Of a stretch of DNA of 64,000 nt, positions 9,171-17,390 are shown piece after piece. Origin of the DNA: Paenarthrobacter nicotinovorans (GTDB lineage Bacteria; Actinomycetota; Actinomycetes; Actinomycetales; Micrococcaceae). The DNA lies in the NCBI RefSeq assembly GCF_007670255.1, contig NZ_SZVS01000001.1:124001-188000 (forward strand), written 5' to 3'. The position numbers and the translations under genes were made by a program. The number at the start of each line of letters is the position of its first letter. Position 1 is the stretch's first letter. The notes under the pieces were generated by a model. The model was not told where the DNA came from and did no database searches. It saw nothing but the letters and a program-made list of their open reading frames with translations.

Positions 9171-10289
9171 TCATCGAGTGGCTGTTTCCAGTGAGGCTTC
9201 GACGACGTTGCCGAGAGTCTCCGGTAGGTGGATGATGCTGGTGGCGATGGTGCGGGCCGTGCGGTCAACGCCTACAAGGACCGAACCGAGGTGTTCCTCG
9301 CTCCATGTTTCGATGACACCGGCGGGTGTCTTCAGTTTCAGCGCCGCGCCGGCGGCTCCGCCCGTGATGGCGTTGATCACGGTGCCCGGCGTCCGCGCCG
9401 CAAGCGTCAGGGCGATGCTTCCAGTGATGGCCAGGGCCGGGTGCGGCTTGCCCATGGAAAGCATCATGACGTTGACGTCGGAGCCGGGGTTCGCGCCGTG
9501 GGGCGGACCGACGATGGCCAACTTCGGCACGGCCCGTGCCGCCTGTCCGGGAGTCGGGGCCATCCCCATCCGGACTGCTCCCTGGCGTCGGATGGCGTCC
9601 AGGGTGTCCAGGTGCTGTTCCACACCTTCCTTCCACGAGTCGTAGTGTGCTGTGTCCAATCCAAGATCTTCGGCGCGGACAATAACCACTGGAGCCCCGG
9701 CATCCACCATGGATACTGTCCAGGACTTTCCCCCGGCCAACACGGTGTCGCTTGGAGCGCCCGTTGGCAGCAGCTGTCCGGTCGTTTTGCCGGCAGGATC
9801 CTTGAAGCCGAGGCCCACTTTGAATCCGGGAAAGGCGACGCCCGGCATCTGCGCGTCCGGGACGATCGGCAGGGCACCGGAGGGCGTTGCAACCTGTTGG
9901 ATGATGAGCTGGTCGGTATTGGTATTGCGGGTGACAATACGCGTGGTATCACCTTGTGGGGTGACCCACCCCTTTTCGATGGCGTAGAGACCTACTACGG
10001 CTGAGCAGTTTCCGCAGTTGCTGCCCCAGTCGACGGTTGCTTCCTCGATGCCGACTTGGGCAAAGGTGAACTCCACGTCAACGGAGGGATCCGATGGGCG
10101 GCGGAGGATCATCGCTTTGCTGGTGGTTGAGGTCGCCCCTCCCACACCGTCGATTTGCCGGGAATCGGGACTTCCGAAGAGACGTGGCAGCAGTTGGTCC
10201 AGGTCAATGCTGGTTTCGTTGAGGTTTTCGGTTTCGAAGACCCAGCACTTGCTGGTTCCTCCGCGCATCCATTCCGCTTCAATCTTCAT
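9171..10289 (-). CDS. PrpF-family aconitate-type isomerase/tautomerase
   Basis: A 372-residue cytosolic enzyme of the PrpF family (diaminopimelate epimerase fold), which shifts double bonds in unsaturated tricarboxylates such as 2-methylaconitate or 4-oxalomesaconate. Typical segments are EWMRGGTSKCWVF at the N-terminus, DGVGGATSTTSKAMIL near residue 45, DWGSNCGNCSAVVGLYAI near residue 85 and GPPHGANPGSDVNVMMLSMG near residue 280. Cys in the SNCGNC segment is the likely acid/base pair member. The ATG at 10289 is preferred, with AGGAG about 10 nt upstream; the frame extends further but with non-conserved residues. It is the first gene of the two-gene operon with the MatC-like permease, so the substrate is probably an imported tricarboxylate. 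No prpBCD or gallate genes are nearby. Confidence 0.87.
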   Translation of the reverse strand: MKIEAEWMRGGTSKCWVFETENLNETSIDLDQLLPRLFGSPDSRQIDGVGGATSTTSKAMILRRPSDPSVDVEFTFAQVGIEEATVDWGSNCGNCSAVVGLYAIEKGWVTPQGDTTRIVTRNTNTDQLIIQQVATPSGALPIVPDAQMPGVAFPGFKVGLGFKDPAGKTTGQLLPTGAPSDTVLAGGKSWTVSMVDAGAPVVIVRAEDLGLDTAHYDSWKEGVEQHLDTLDAIRRQGAVRMGMAPTPGQAARAVPKLAIVGPPHGANPGSDVNVMMLSMGKPHPALAITGSIALTLAARTPGTVINAITGGAAGAALKLKTPAGVIETWSEEHLGSVLVGVDRTARTIATSIIHLPETLGNVVEASLETATR

Positions 10290-10467
10290 CAGTCCTGCAC
10301 TCCTTCTGCCGTTCCCGGCGGGCTCTTCATTCAGCATGAGCCGGATCACACATGAAGACAATGTGCGATAATTGAGGGAGGGTGTAGCAATGCTTCATTC
10401 ACTGACGCGGGAGGGATGGATGACGCCCTTTCCAGCTGTTGAAGGGGCTAAGTGAGCTAATGGATGA

Positions 10468-10495
10468 TTGATATCCCGGTATCCCTGTATAGAAT
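10468..10495 (+). promoter_or_regulatory. Sigma-70-like promoter for the LysR gene with overlapping dyad
   Basis: TTGATA (10468-10473) and TAGAAT (10490-10495) are separated by 16 nt, a good housekeeping-type promoter match ending 27 nt before the chosen LysR start. The dyad GATA-N6-TATC (10470-10483) overlaps the -35 box and spacer, a place where a LysR protein could bind to control itself and the divergent prpF-like/matC-like pair. Confidence 0.45.
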
Positions 10496-10522
10496 TAACC
10501 AAATTTGCAGAAGGGTACAGAA

Positions 10523-11461
10523 TTGCTTAACGATGAAGCCCAAAATTTATACGACATCCGCAGGCTTGCTCTCTTGGTCGAGGTGGTGGAGCAAGGTTCG
10601 ATCACCGCAGCAGCTGACACCATGATGTACACCCCTTCCGCCGTGTCCCAGCAGTTACGCAAACTCGAGCAGGAGGTAGGCCAGCCGCTGCTGAACAGAC
10701 GCTCGCGGGGAGTAGTGCCCACGGAGGCTGGCCAGGTACTGGCGGGCCACGCGCGTAAGATCCTCGGACAGATCCGTGCAGCCCAATCGGATATAGACCA
10801 AATCGCGGGCCTCCGGCGGGGCTCGCTGACCATCGGCACCTTTCCCACCTTGGCGGGCTCTTTTCTCCCGGTTGTAATCCGGGCCTTCAAAAAGCGCTAC
10901 CCCGCCATCGGACTGTCCGTTCGAAGTGCCCGGTTCGATGAGTTGGTGTCGGACCTGGAGTCGGGAGTTACTGGCCTATGCCTCCTGTGGGACTACCCGT
11001 GGAATCGCTTCGAAGACGAGTCGATCAGGACCACTGAGGTTTTCCAGGAGAGTACCGTCATCCTGGTGGCGAAGGGACATCCTCTGGCAGATCGCGACGA
11101 AGTGTCCATGAACGAACTGCGCAAGGAGTCGTGGATCGTCCGCGCGGAAGCCCACCCCGTAGTGGAGGTTCTCCAGCGCTCTGCGCACGACGCCGGTTTT
11201 GAACCGACCATCGGATTCCTGGCCAATGACTACCAGGAAGCGCAGGCCATGGTGAGTGTTGGCATGGGCGTGGCCATGGTGCCAAAGACAGCCGTGGCGT
11301 TGCAACACCCCGATGTCAGGGTCCTGGGCCTTGGCTCCGCGGCCCCGCTTCGCCGCGTGCTGCTGGCCCAACGCCAAGACAAGGTCTATGCACCGGCCGA
11401 GGTGGCTTTTCACACCACCCTTCTGGAAATCGCGCGCGAACGCGGAGGCGATTACCTCTGA
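10523..11461 (+). CDS. LysR-family transcriptional regulator
   Basis: A 312-residue regulator. The N-terminal winged helix-turn-helix reads LVEVVEQGSITAAADTMMYT then SAVSQQLRKLEQEVGQPLLN. The C-terminal periplasmic-binding-like effector domain starts near residue 90 (GSLTIGTFPTLAGSFLP). It is divergent from the prpF-like/matC-like operon, the classical LysR arrangement, so it most likely activates that operon in response to the carboxylate handled there. I prefer the TTG at 10523, with AGAAGG 8 nt upstream. A TTG at 10505 would add six residues and lacks such a site. Confidence 0.88.
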   Translation: MLNDEAQNLYDIRRLALLVEVVEQGSITAAADTMMYTPSAVSQQLRKLEQEVGQPLLNRRSRGVVPTEAGQVLAGHARKILGQIRAAQSDIDQIAGLRRGSLTIGTFPTLAGSFLPVVIRAFKKRYPAIGLSVRSARFDELVSDLESGVTGLCLLWDYPWNRFEDESIRTTEVFQESTVILVAKGHPLADRDEVSMNELRKESWIVRAEAHPVVEVLQRSAHDAGFEPTIGFLANDYQEAQAMVSVGMGVAMVPKTAVALQHPDVRVLGLGSAAPLRRVLLAQRQDKVYAPAEVAFHTTLLEIARERGGDYL

Positions 11462-11497
11462 CTTCGGATGGCGGGCCGGCCAAACCGCAGGCCCGCC

Positions 11498-12310
11498 TCA
11501 GGTCAGATGGTCGAAATCACCACGCGCCCACGCAGCGTGCCGGGCCGCCGACAGGCGCAGAATCTCCCGGGCGTCAGTACTGATGACGTTATTGAAGTTG
11601 CCATAGATCCGGTCGAAGGTGAGTTGTCCCAGTTGCGCGGCGATCCGCAACGCTACATCACCGGAGAGCGGAAGATGGTTCGGGTAGCTGCGCATGAACG
11701 CTATGGAGCGACGGTCCGGATTGGGAAAGACGCTGTCGCCGGTGAGCAGGACACCTCGCCCCTGTGCTCCCGCTGCCCAGTGGGCCACGGCGCTGCCCGG
11801 GAAATGGCCCCCGGTTTGGTGCAGGACCAGTCCTTCCGCAAGCTGCAAGCTCTGCGACCAGTAGGTAATCATGGGATCCTCGCGCCCAAGCCAGCCGCGG
11901 TCGGCGTCGGCAACGAACACGGGGACGCCCCCAAGCCGACGCGACCACTCCACTTGGACTCCGAACATGTGTGGATGGCTCGAAGCGATGGCCAGCACAG
12001 GACCATGCTCCAACACGGAGCGCACGAGGTTGTCATCGACGTAGCCGATTGGATCCCAAAGCAATGAACCTTGAGGCGTCACCACCAGCTGCGTGGTCTG
12101 TCCGATCCCTACCTTCGGGGCGGTGCTGATGCCGAAGAGCCCCGGCTCGTTCTCCTTCAATGGAGCCTGTTGGCCTGCCTGCTCCAGCGCCTCCAATGTG
12201 AGCCAGGCTTGCCCTTCCAAGGGAACGTATTGTCGTTCATCAGTGCAGATGGGACACGAAGCGGGTACGGGATCCTCGCGTTCGACGGCGCAGGTTGCAC
12301 AGATCAGCAT
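11498..12310 (-). CDS. Metallo-beta-lactamase-fold hydrolase with N-terminal zinc ribbon
   Basis: A 270-residue cytosolic protein. The N-terminus has two CxxC pairs (C4/C7 and C19/C22), which looks like a small zinc ribbon. The rest resembles the metallo-beta-lactamase fold: LLWDPIGYVDDNL near residue 83, ASSHPHMFG near residue 108, HQTGGHFPGSAVAHW near residue 163 and GVLLTGDSVF near residue 187. The usual HxHxDH zinc motif is replaced by HPHMFG, so metal binding may be reduced or altered. The role is unknown. GGGAGGAA precedes the ATG. It is convergent with the LysR gene and divergent from oleA, with a 200-bp gap between the divergent starts. Confidence 0.78.
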   Translation of the reverse strand: MLICATCAVEREDPVPASCPICTDERQYVPLEGQAWLTLEALEQAGQQAPLKENEPGLFGISTAPKVGIGQTTQLVVTPQGSLLWDPIGYVDDNLVRSVLEHGPVLAIASSHPHMFGVQVEWSRRLGGVPVFVADADRGWLGREDPMITYWSQSLQLAEGLVLHQTGGHFPGSAVAHWAAGAQGRGVLLTGDSVFPNPDRRSIAFMRSYPNHLPLSGDVALRIAAQLGQLTFDRIYGNFNNVISTDAREILRLSAARHAAWARGDFDHLT

Positions 12311-12510
12311 TCGTTGTTCCTCCCAGGCATTTTGCCCAGACTATGACAAAAGAAATTCTCCCGGAAGCGAAATCGGGGCGTTCCTTCCCCTGGCGGGGCG
12401 GGCCAAATATGCGTGACGGGGATTTCCCCTGCATAGTTAATGTCTTGGGCTTGCATTGATGGGTACAGTCACCGCAAGAATGCAGCACGGAAATGAACAG
12501 GGGCTCGACT

Positions 12511-13533
12511 TTGGCAGGGAATGCAACCTTCCGGCACAGCAACACCGCACTGCTCTCGGTGAGCAGCGTCGAAGCTCCGAGAATTGTGAGTTCGACAGAC
12601 TTTGACCACAGGCTCGCATCCACCTTGAAGCGTCTGAAGTTTCCGCCCCGTTTGCTGGAGCGGGTAGCCGGCATCACCCACCGCAGATGGTGGGCAGCGG
12701 GAACATCCTTCGATGACGCCGCTGTTGACGCGGGGGCCAAGGCCATGGCGGAAGCTGGCGTGGAAGCTTCCGAAATCGGTCTGCTGATCAATACCTCCGT
12801 GACCAGGCGAAACCTGGAACCTTCAGTGGCGGTCAAAATCCACCATGAACTCGGCCTGCCATCGTCGGCCCTGAATTTCGATCTGGCCAACGCCTGCCTG
12901 GGCTTCGTCAACGGCATGATCCTGGCGGCCAACATGATTGACTCCGGCCAAATCAAGTATGCGGTGATTGTGAACGGCGAAGATGCCCAAAGCACCCAGG
13001 AAGCTACGTTGGAAAGACTGCAGCGGCCCGACACCACACGGGAAGATTTCAACCGGGAATTCGCCACGCTGACGTTGGGATCGGGCGCTGCCGCGGCCGT
13101 CCTGGGGCCCGCGGACGAGCACCCTGGCGGCCACAGGCTCGTCGGGGGCGTGATGCGGGCAGGTACCGAGCACCACCAATTGTGCGTAGGCGGTATCGAC
13201 GGCATGACGACAGACACCAAAGGCCTGCTGGATGGCGGCCTTCAGCTGGTGGTGGATGCCTGGCATGAGGCCCAGCCGGAGTGGGACTGGGCAGCGATGG
13301 ACCGTTATGTCACCCACCAAGTCAGCAACGCCTATACGCAAGCAATCATCAATGCCATCGACCTGGACCCGGACAAGGTGCCCATCACCTTCCCGCACTG
13401 GGGGAACGTTGGCCCTGCTTCGCTGCCCATGACCCTCGCTGCCGAGGCCCAATCGTTGACTTCCGGAGACCGGGTCTTGTGCATGGGAGTCGGTTCGGGC
13501 CTGAACGCAGGGATGGTGGAGATCGTTTGGTAG
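12511..13533 (+). CDS. oleA: OleA: thiolase-fold enzyme for head-to-head acyl condensation
   Basis: A 340-residue thiolase-superfamily (FabH-like) enzyme. OleA joins two fatty acyl-CoAs into a beta-keto acid, the first step of long-chain olefin synthesis. The nucleophile cysteine lies in DLANACLGFVNGM. The partner His and Asn lie in THQVSNAYTQ and HWGNVGPASLP. Family-specific segments such as RRNLEPSVAVKIHHELGLPS support OleA over a fatty-acid FabH. I chose the TTG at 12511, with AGGGG 8 nt upstream and a protein beginning AGNATFRHSN, the start I remember for relatives. An ATG at 12493 would add six residues. The next gene starts 7 nt before this stop. Confidence 0.9.
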   Translation: MAGNATFRHSNTALLSVSSVEAPRIVSSTDFDHRLASTLKRLKFPPRLLERVAGITHRRWWAAGTSFDDAAVDAGAKAMAEAGVEASEIGLLINTSVTRRNLEPSVAVKIHHELGLPSSALNFDLANACLGFVNGMILAANMIDSGQIKYAVIVNGEDAQSTQEATLERLQRPDTTREDFNREFATLTLGSGAAAAVLGPADEHPGGHRLVGGVMRAGTEHHQLCVGGIDGMTTDTKGLLDGGLQLVVDAWHEAQPEWDWAAMDRYVTHQVSNAYTQAIINAIDLDPDKVPITFPHWGNVGPASLPMTLAAEAQSLTSGDRVLCMGVGSGLNAGMVEIVW

Positions 13534-16193
13534 CCACAAGCTGGCCTGGCGTCGACCCTGAATGGTCGCGGATAGTTCGAGTCAGGTCGACGTCGGCAGT
13601 TGACGCGCCCGGCACAACGCACCGCTGGCACATCCTGGATAACGGCCCCCAACTGGCCCGGCGTGGCCTGACTCCTGCCGGCACTCTGCTGTGTGTCCAT
13701 GGGAATCCCACGTGGTCCTATCTTTGGAGGACACTGCTGGCTGCGGGATCCGATGCCGCCCATCCATGGCGCGTCGTCGCCGTTGACCAACTGGACATGG
13801 GCTTTTCGGAGCGAACAGGCACTTTCCGTCGCCTGCACGATCGGGTCAACGACCTTGGCGATCTCAGCGATGCCTTGGGCCTGGACGGCCCGGTCACCAC
13901 GGTAGGCCATGACTGGGGAGGAGTCATCAGCCTCGGCTGGGCTCTGGCTCATCGGGACAATCTAGCAGGCGTGGTCCTCACCAACACGGCCGTCCACCAG
14001 CCCTCGGGTACGAGTATCCCTCCGGCGTTGCAGCTCGCCCTGCACCCTGCGGTGCACAGCTGGGGCACCACCACTACAGATGCCTTTCTCAGGGTGACCC
14101 ATTCCTTGGCCCATCCGCCGCTGCACACCGATGTCCGCAAAGCCTATATGGCTCCCTATCGAGGCGCGCACCGCCGCTTGGGTGTGGGGAACTTCGTGGC
14201 CGATATTCCGGTGGATGAAACCCACCCCAGCTTCACTGCCCTCCACGATATCGCGGAGGGTCTGCGCGGACTTGACGTGCCGACCCTAATGCTGTGGGGC
14301 CCCAAGGATCCCATCTTTTCCGACAGGTACCTCAAGGACCTGATGGAGCGGCTTCCGCAGGCGGACGTCCATCGCTTCGAAGGCGCCGGTCACTTGGTGG
14401 CAGAGGACAGGGACATCGCCACGCCACTCTTCCAGTGGCTCGCTGGCCGCGGTGTAGCCGTCGGCGGCCGTGGGCCTGACAGTCGCCCGCCCGAGCAAAC
14501 CCGGGATGAGGCCTTCCGCCCGTTCTGGGATTCCGTGGAGAGGCTGGCCAGCGGAACTGACGGCACGGAGACGGCTGTCGCCGAAATGGGCAGCGACGGC
14601 AAGATCAGCCGCTCGCTGAGCTGGCGGCAGCTGCATCAGAACATCCTGGATCTCCAGGAAGGACTCCACGGGGCCGGCGTGGGCAGCGGAACGCGAGTGA
14701 GCCTGATGGTTCCCCCCGGCGTGGACCTCACCGTGACGCTCTACGCCTGCTTGCGGTTGGGCGCCATCGTGGTGGTAGCCGACGCCGGGCTGGGAGCCAA
14801 AGGACTCAGCCGGGCAGTCAAGGGCGCAACCCCCGATGTCATCATTGGCATCGACAAGGCCTTGGTCGCGGCCTCACTGTTCGGCTGGCCGGGGCGTCGG
14901 TTCAGCGTGCGCGACCTTCCTGCGGGCCGCCGTCGAATGCTTGGAGCCGAAACCTCGCTCGATGCCTTGGCGAGGCAAGGCGCAGCAGCTGCGCACCGAT
15001 CACAAGCGGACTACGTCGAACCTGACGCGCCCGCGGCAGTTCTCTTCACCTCTGGCTCTACCGGCCCCGCGAAAGGTGTCCTCTACACGCACCGGCAACT
15101 GACCGCGATGCGCGATACCGTCGGTGGAACCTTCGGCATCCAAGCCGGTTCCAAGCTGGTGGCAGGCTTTGCTCCGTTCGCTCTGCTGGGGCCGGCGCTC
15201 GGTGCGGTCTCCGTCACCCCTGATATGGACGTTACAGCGCCAGGCACTTTGACTGCAGGGGCCCTGGCGGACGCAGTGGCAGCTATCGATGCGACGGTGG
15301 TTTTCGCCGCGCCTGCTGCGTTGCGGAATGTGGTGGCTACCGGTGACGCCCTGACTGGACCGGGTCGCGAGGCCTTGGGCAAAGTAGGACTGCTGTTGTC
15401 CGCCGGCGCGCCGGTGCCGGAGCCACTGCTGTCCCGTGTCCAGAAACTGTTGCCCCACGCGTCGTTGAGGACCCCTTATGGCATGACCGAAGCGCTCCCG
15501 GTCACCGACATCAGCCTTCAGCAGATCCAGGCCGCTGCAACTGACGCGGCAACCGGCAACTGTCTCGGTGCGGGTAACGGTGTTTGCGTGGGGACGCCCG
15601 TGCAGGGGGCACGCCTGGCGGTCATCCCCTTGGATGGGCACGGCAAGGCCTCCGGTTCGTCTCCGGTAACCGAAGCCGCCGTCACAGGGGAAATCCTGGT
15701 GGGTGCACCGCACGTCAAGCAGGCCTACGACAGGCTGTGGCTGACCCAACAGGAAAGCGTCAATCCATCGGGATGGCACCGTACCGGCGACGTCGGCCAT
15801 TTCGACGCCGAGGGTCGGCTGTGGGTGGAAGGCCGCCTTGTCCATGTCGTCACCGCGCCTAACGCCGTGGTGACGCCGGTAGGTGCGGAACAAGCCATCG
15901 AACAACTGGAAAGCGTCCGTCTTGCGGCCATTGTCGGGGTGGGGCCCAGTGGCACCCAAGCCGTTGCCGCCGTCGTCGAGACCGTACCGCCCGCCCCCAA
16001 AGCTGGTCCGGCGGCGCCACAGCTTGCCGCCAGTGTCCGGCGCGCTGCGTTGGAGGCCGGCGTCGAGGTGTCGGCCGTGCTGCAGGTGCCGGCGCAGCCG
16101 ACGGATATCCGACACAACGCCAAGATCGACAGGACCCGCCTGGCCCGTTGGGCCAACCGTGTACTGGCCGGCGGCCGCCCGGGGAAGCCATGA
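13527..16193 (+). CDS. oleBC: OleBC fusion: beta-lactone decarboxylase plus beta-lactone synthetase
   Basis: An 888-residue fusion of two olefin-pathway enzymes. Residues about 30-310 are an alpha/beta hydrolase of haloalkane-dehalogenase type (OleB): HGNPTWSYLWR (His58), nucleophile Asp129 in VGHDWGGVIS, LWGPKDPIFSD and the catalytic His in FEGAGHLV. Residues about 340-885 are an acyl-adenylating enzyme (OleC): AVLFTSGSTGPAKGVLYTH, RTPYGMTEALPVTD, WHRTGDVGHFDAEGRLWVEG and the C-terminal NAKIDRTRLARW. OleC makes a beta-lactone from the beta-hydroxy acid; OleB releases CO2 to give the cis-olefin. The TTG at 13527 overlaps oleA by 7 nt and has GGTGGAG just upstream; longer frames into oleA are artefacts. 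OleBC fusions are known from actinobacteria such as Micrococcus. Confidence 0.93.
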   Translation: MVATSWPGVDPEWSRIVRVRSTSAVDAPGTTHRWHILDNGPQLARRGLTPAGTLLCVHGNPTWSYLWRTLLAAGSDAAHPWRVVAVDQLDMGFSERTGTFRRLHDRVNDLGDLSDALGLDGPVTTVGHDWGGVISLGWALAHRDNLAGVVLTNTAVHQPSGTSIPPALQLALHPAVHSWGTTTTDAFLRVTHSLAHPPLHTDVRKAYMAPYRGAHRRLGVGNFVADIPVDETHPSFTALHDIAEGLRGLDVPTLMLWGPKDPIFSDRYLKDLMERLPQADVHRFEGAGHLVAEDRDIATPLFQWLAGRGVAVGGRGPDSRPPEQTRDEAFRPFWDSVERLASGTDGTETAVAEMGSDGKISRSLSWRQLHQNILDLQEGLHGAGVGSGTRVSLMVPPGVDLTVTLYACLRLGAIVVVADAGLGAKGLSRAVKGATPDVIIGIDKALVAASLFGWPGRRFSVRDLPAGRRRMLGAETSLDALARQGAAAAHRSQADYVEPDAPAAVLFTSGSTGPAKGVLYTHRQLTAMRDTVGGTFGIQAGSKLVAGFAPFALLGPALGAVSVTPDMDVTAPGTLTAGALADAVAAIDATVVFAAPAALRNVVATGDALTGPGREALGKVGLLLSAGAPVPEPLLSRVQKLLPHASLRTPYGMTEALPVTDISLQQIQAAATDAATGNCLGAGNGVCVGTPVQGARLAVIPLDGHGKASGSSPVTEAAVTGEILVGAPHVKQAYDRLWLTQQESVNPSGWHRTGDVGHFDAEGRLWVEGRLVHVVTAPNAVVTPVGAEQAIEQLESVRLAAIVGVGPSGTQAVAAVVETVPPAPKAGPAAPQLAASVRRAALEAGVEVSAVLQVPAQPTDIRHNAKIDRTRLARWANRVLAGGRPGKP

Positions 16194-17185
16194 GGGTCCT
16201 CGTTACGGGAGCCAGCGGGCTTCTGGGGGGTGAGGTGGCGCGCGTCCTGGTGCGCCAGGGCCACGAGGTCACCACCTTTCAGCGGAGACGCTCGGGAGTT
16301 GACGGAGCTAGGGACGTTTGCGGTTCGGTGACCGACGACGCCGATGTGCTCCGGGCGGTGGACGGGATGGAAGCAATCGTCCATCTGGCAGCGAAGGTTT
16401 CCTTTGCGGGCCGTGCTTCGGACTTTCACAATGTCAATGTCGAGGGGACACGGCGCCTGCTCGAGGCAGCCCGCACAGCGGGAGTGCGGGACACGGTGTT
16501 CGTCTCCTCTCCGTCGGTTGCGAACTCCGGTCAGGCCATTGCCGGCCTTGGGGCAGAACCTGCAGACCCGTTGCGGGCGCACGGCCACTATTCGCGAACC
16601 AAGGCTGAAGCGGAACTATTGGCCCTGGCCTTCGATGCCCCGGAGTTCAGGGTCGCCGCGGTACGGCCACACATTGTCTGGGGCCCCGGCGATACCCAAT
16701 TGGTGGAAAGGGTCCTGGCGCGGGCCGCACAGCACCGCCTGCCGCTAATCGACGCCGGGGCGGCACTGATCGACACCACCTATGTGGACAATGCTGCATC
16801 GGCAATAGTTGCAGCCCTTCATCGGATGGACCATGTTCGGGGTAAAGCGCTGGTGGTGACCAATGGCGAGCCACGCCCCATTGGCGAGCTGCTGGCTGAC
16901 ATTTGTGCGGCCGGGGGAGTTCAAGCGCCCACCTGGGCGGTGCCGGGCGTCGTTGCGAGGTCCGTCGGCTCCGTGGTGGAAAAAGTTTGGACATGGTCGC
17001 GGCGCAGCGACGAGCCCCCAATGACGAGGTTCCTCGCCGAACAGCTCTCCACTGCGCACTGGTTTGATCAACGCCAGACCCGGCGGCTTCTTGACTGGTC
17101 GCCGGTGGTGACCCTTGATGAAGGATTGGCCCGGCTGGCAGAGTACAACAAAGGCAGAAGAAGCGACCTGACACCGAAGGACTGA
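16190..17185 (+). CDS. oleD: OleD: NADPH-dependent 2-alkyl-3-ketoacid reductase
   Basis: A 331-residue short-chain dehydrogenase of the extended (epimerase-like) type. OleD reduces the beta-keto acid made by OleA to the beta-hydroxy acid used by OleC. The Rossmann motif TGASGLLGGEVARVL is at the N-terminus, and the catalytic YSRTK lies near residue 138 after SSPSVANSG. The ATG at 16190 overlaps the oleBC stop by 4 nt (ATGA), so all four Ole activities are translationally linked in one operon. An in-frame extension to 16148 is unlikely because it lies inside oleBC and lacks family similarity. Confidence 0.9.
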   Translation: MRVLVTGASGLLGGEVARVLVRQGHEVTTFQRRRSGVDGARDVCGSVTDDADVLRAVDGMEAIVHLAAKVSFAGRASDFHNVNVEGTRRLLEAARTAGVRDTVFVSSPSVANSGQAIAGLGAEPADPLRAHGHYSRTKAEAELLALAFDAPEFRVAAVRPHIVWGPGDTQLVERVLARAAQHRLPLIDAGAALIDTTYVDNAASAIVAALHRMDHVRGKALVVTNGEPRPIGELLADICAAGGVQAPTWAVPGVVARSVGSVVEKVWTWSRRSDEPPMTRFLAEQLSTAHWFDQRQTRRLLDWSPVVTLDEGLARLAEYNKGRRSDLTPKD

Positions 17186-17186
17186 C

Positions 17187-17390
17187 ATGGCATTGAAACC
17201 TGGAGCCCATGTGGAGTGGAACACCCCGCAGGGCAAAACCCACGGCAAGGTCGTCGAGAAGAAAACCAGCGACTTCGAACTCGACGGCAATACCCACCGT
17301 GCCAGCGAGGACGAGCCGCAATACGTGGTGGAATCCGGGAAAACGGGAGCCCGTGCCGCACATAAGGAGTCGGCGCTCACCGAGAAGTAG
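17187..17390 (+). CDS. Small DUF2945 (hypervirulence-associated/TUDOR-like) protein
   Basis: A 67-residue basic protein beginning 1 nt after the oleD stop. It matches DUF2945: KPGAHVEWNTPQGKTHGKVV, then ASEDEPQYVVESGKTG and AAHKESALT. The fold is a small SH3/TUDOR-like barrel of unknown function, widespread in bacteria. Its place at the end of the ole operon suggests co-expression but not necessarily a role in olefin synthesis. Its last 14 nt overlap the 3' end of the convergent antiporter gene. Confidence 0.82.
   Translation: MALKPGAHVEWNTPQGKTHGKVVEKKTSDFELDGNTHRASEDEPQYVVESGKTGARAAHKESALTEK

Noticed and set aside
12240..13220. 326-codon minus-strand ORF across the oleA start
   Set aside because: It covers the oleA active-site coding region in the other strand; composition is that of a shadow frame.
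13281..13526. In-frame upstream extension of oleBC into oleA
   Set aside because: The extension lies within oleA and lacks hydrolase similarity. The TTG at 13527 with an upstream ribosome site fits better.
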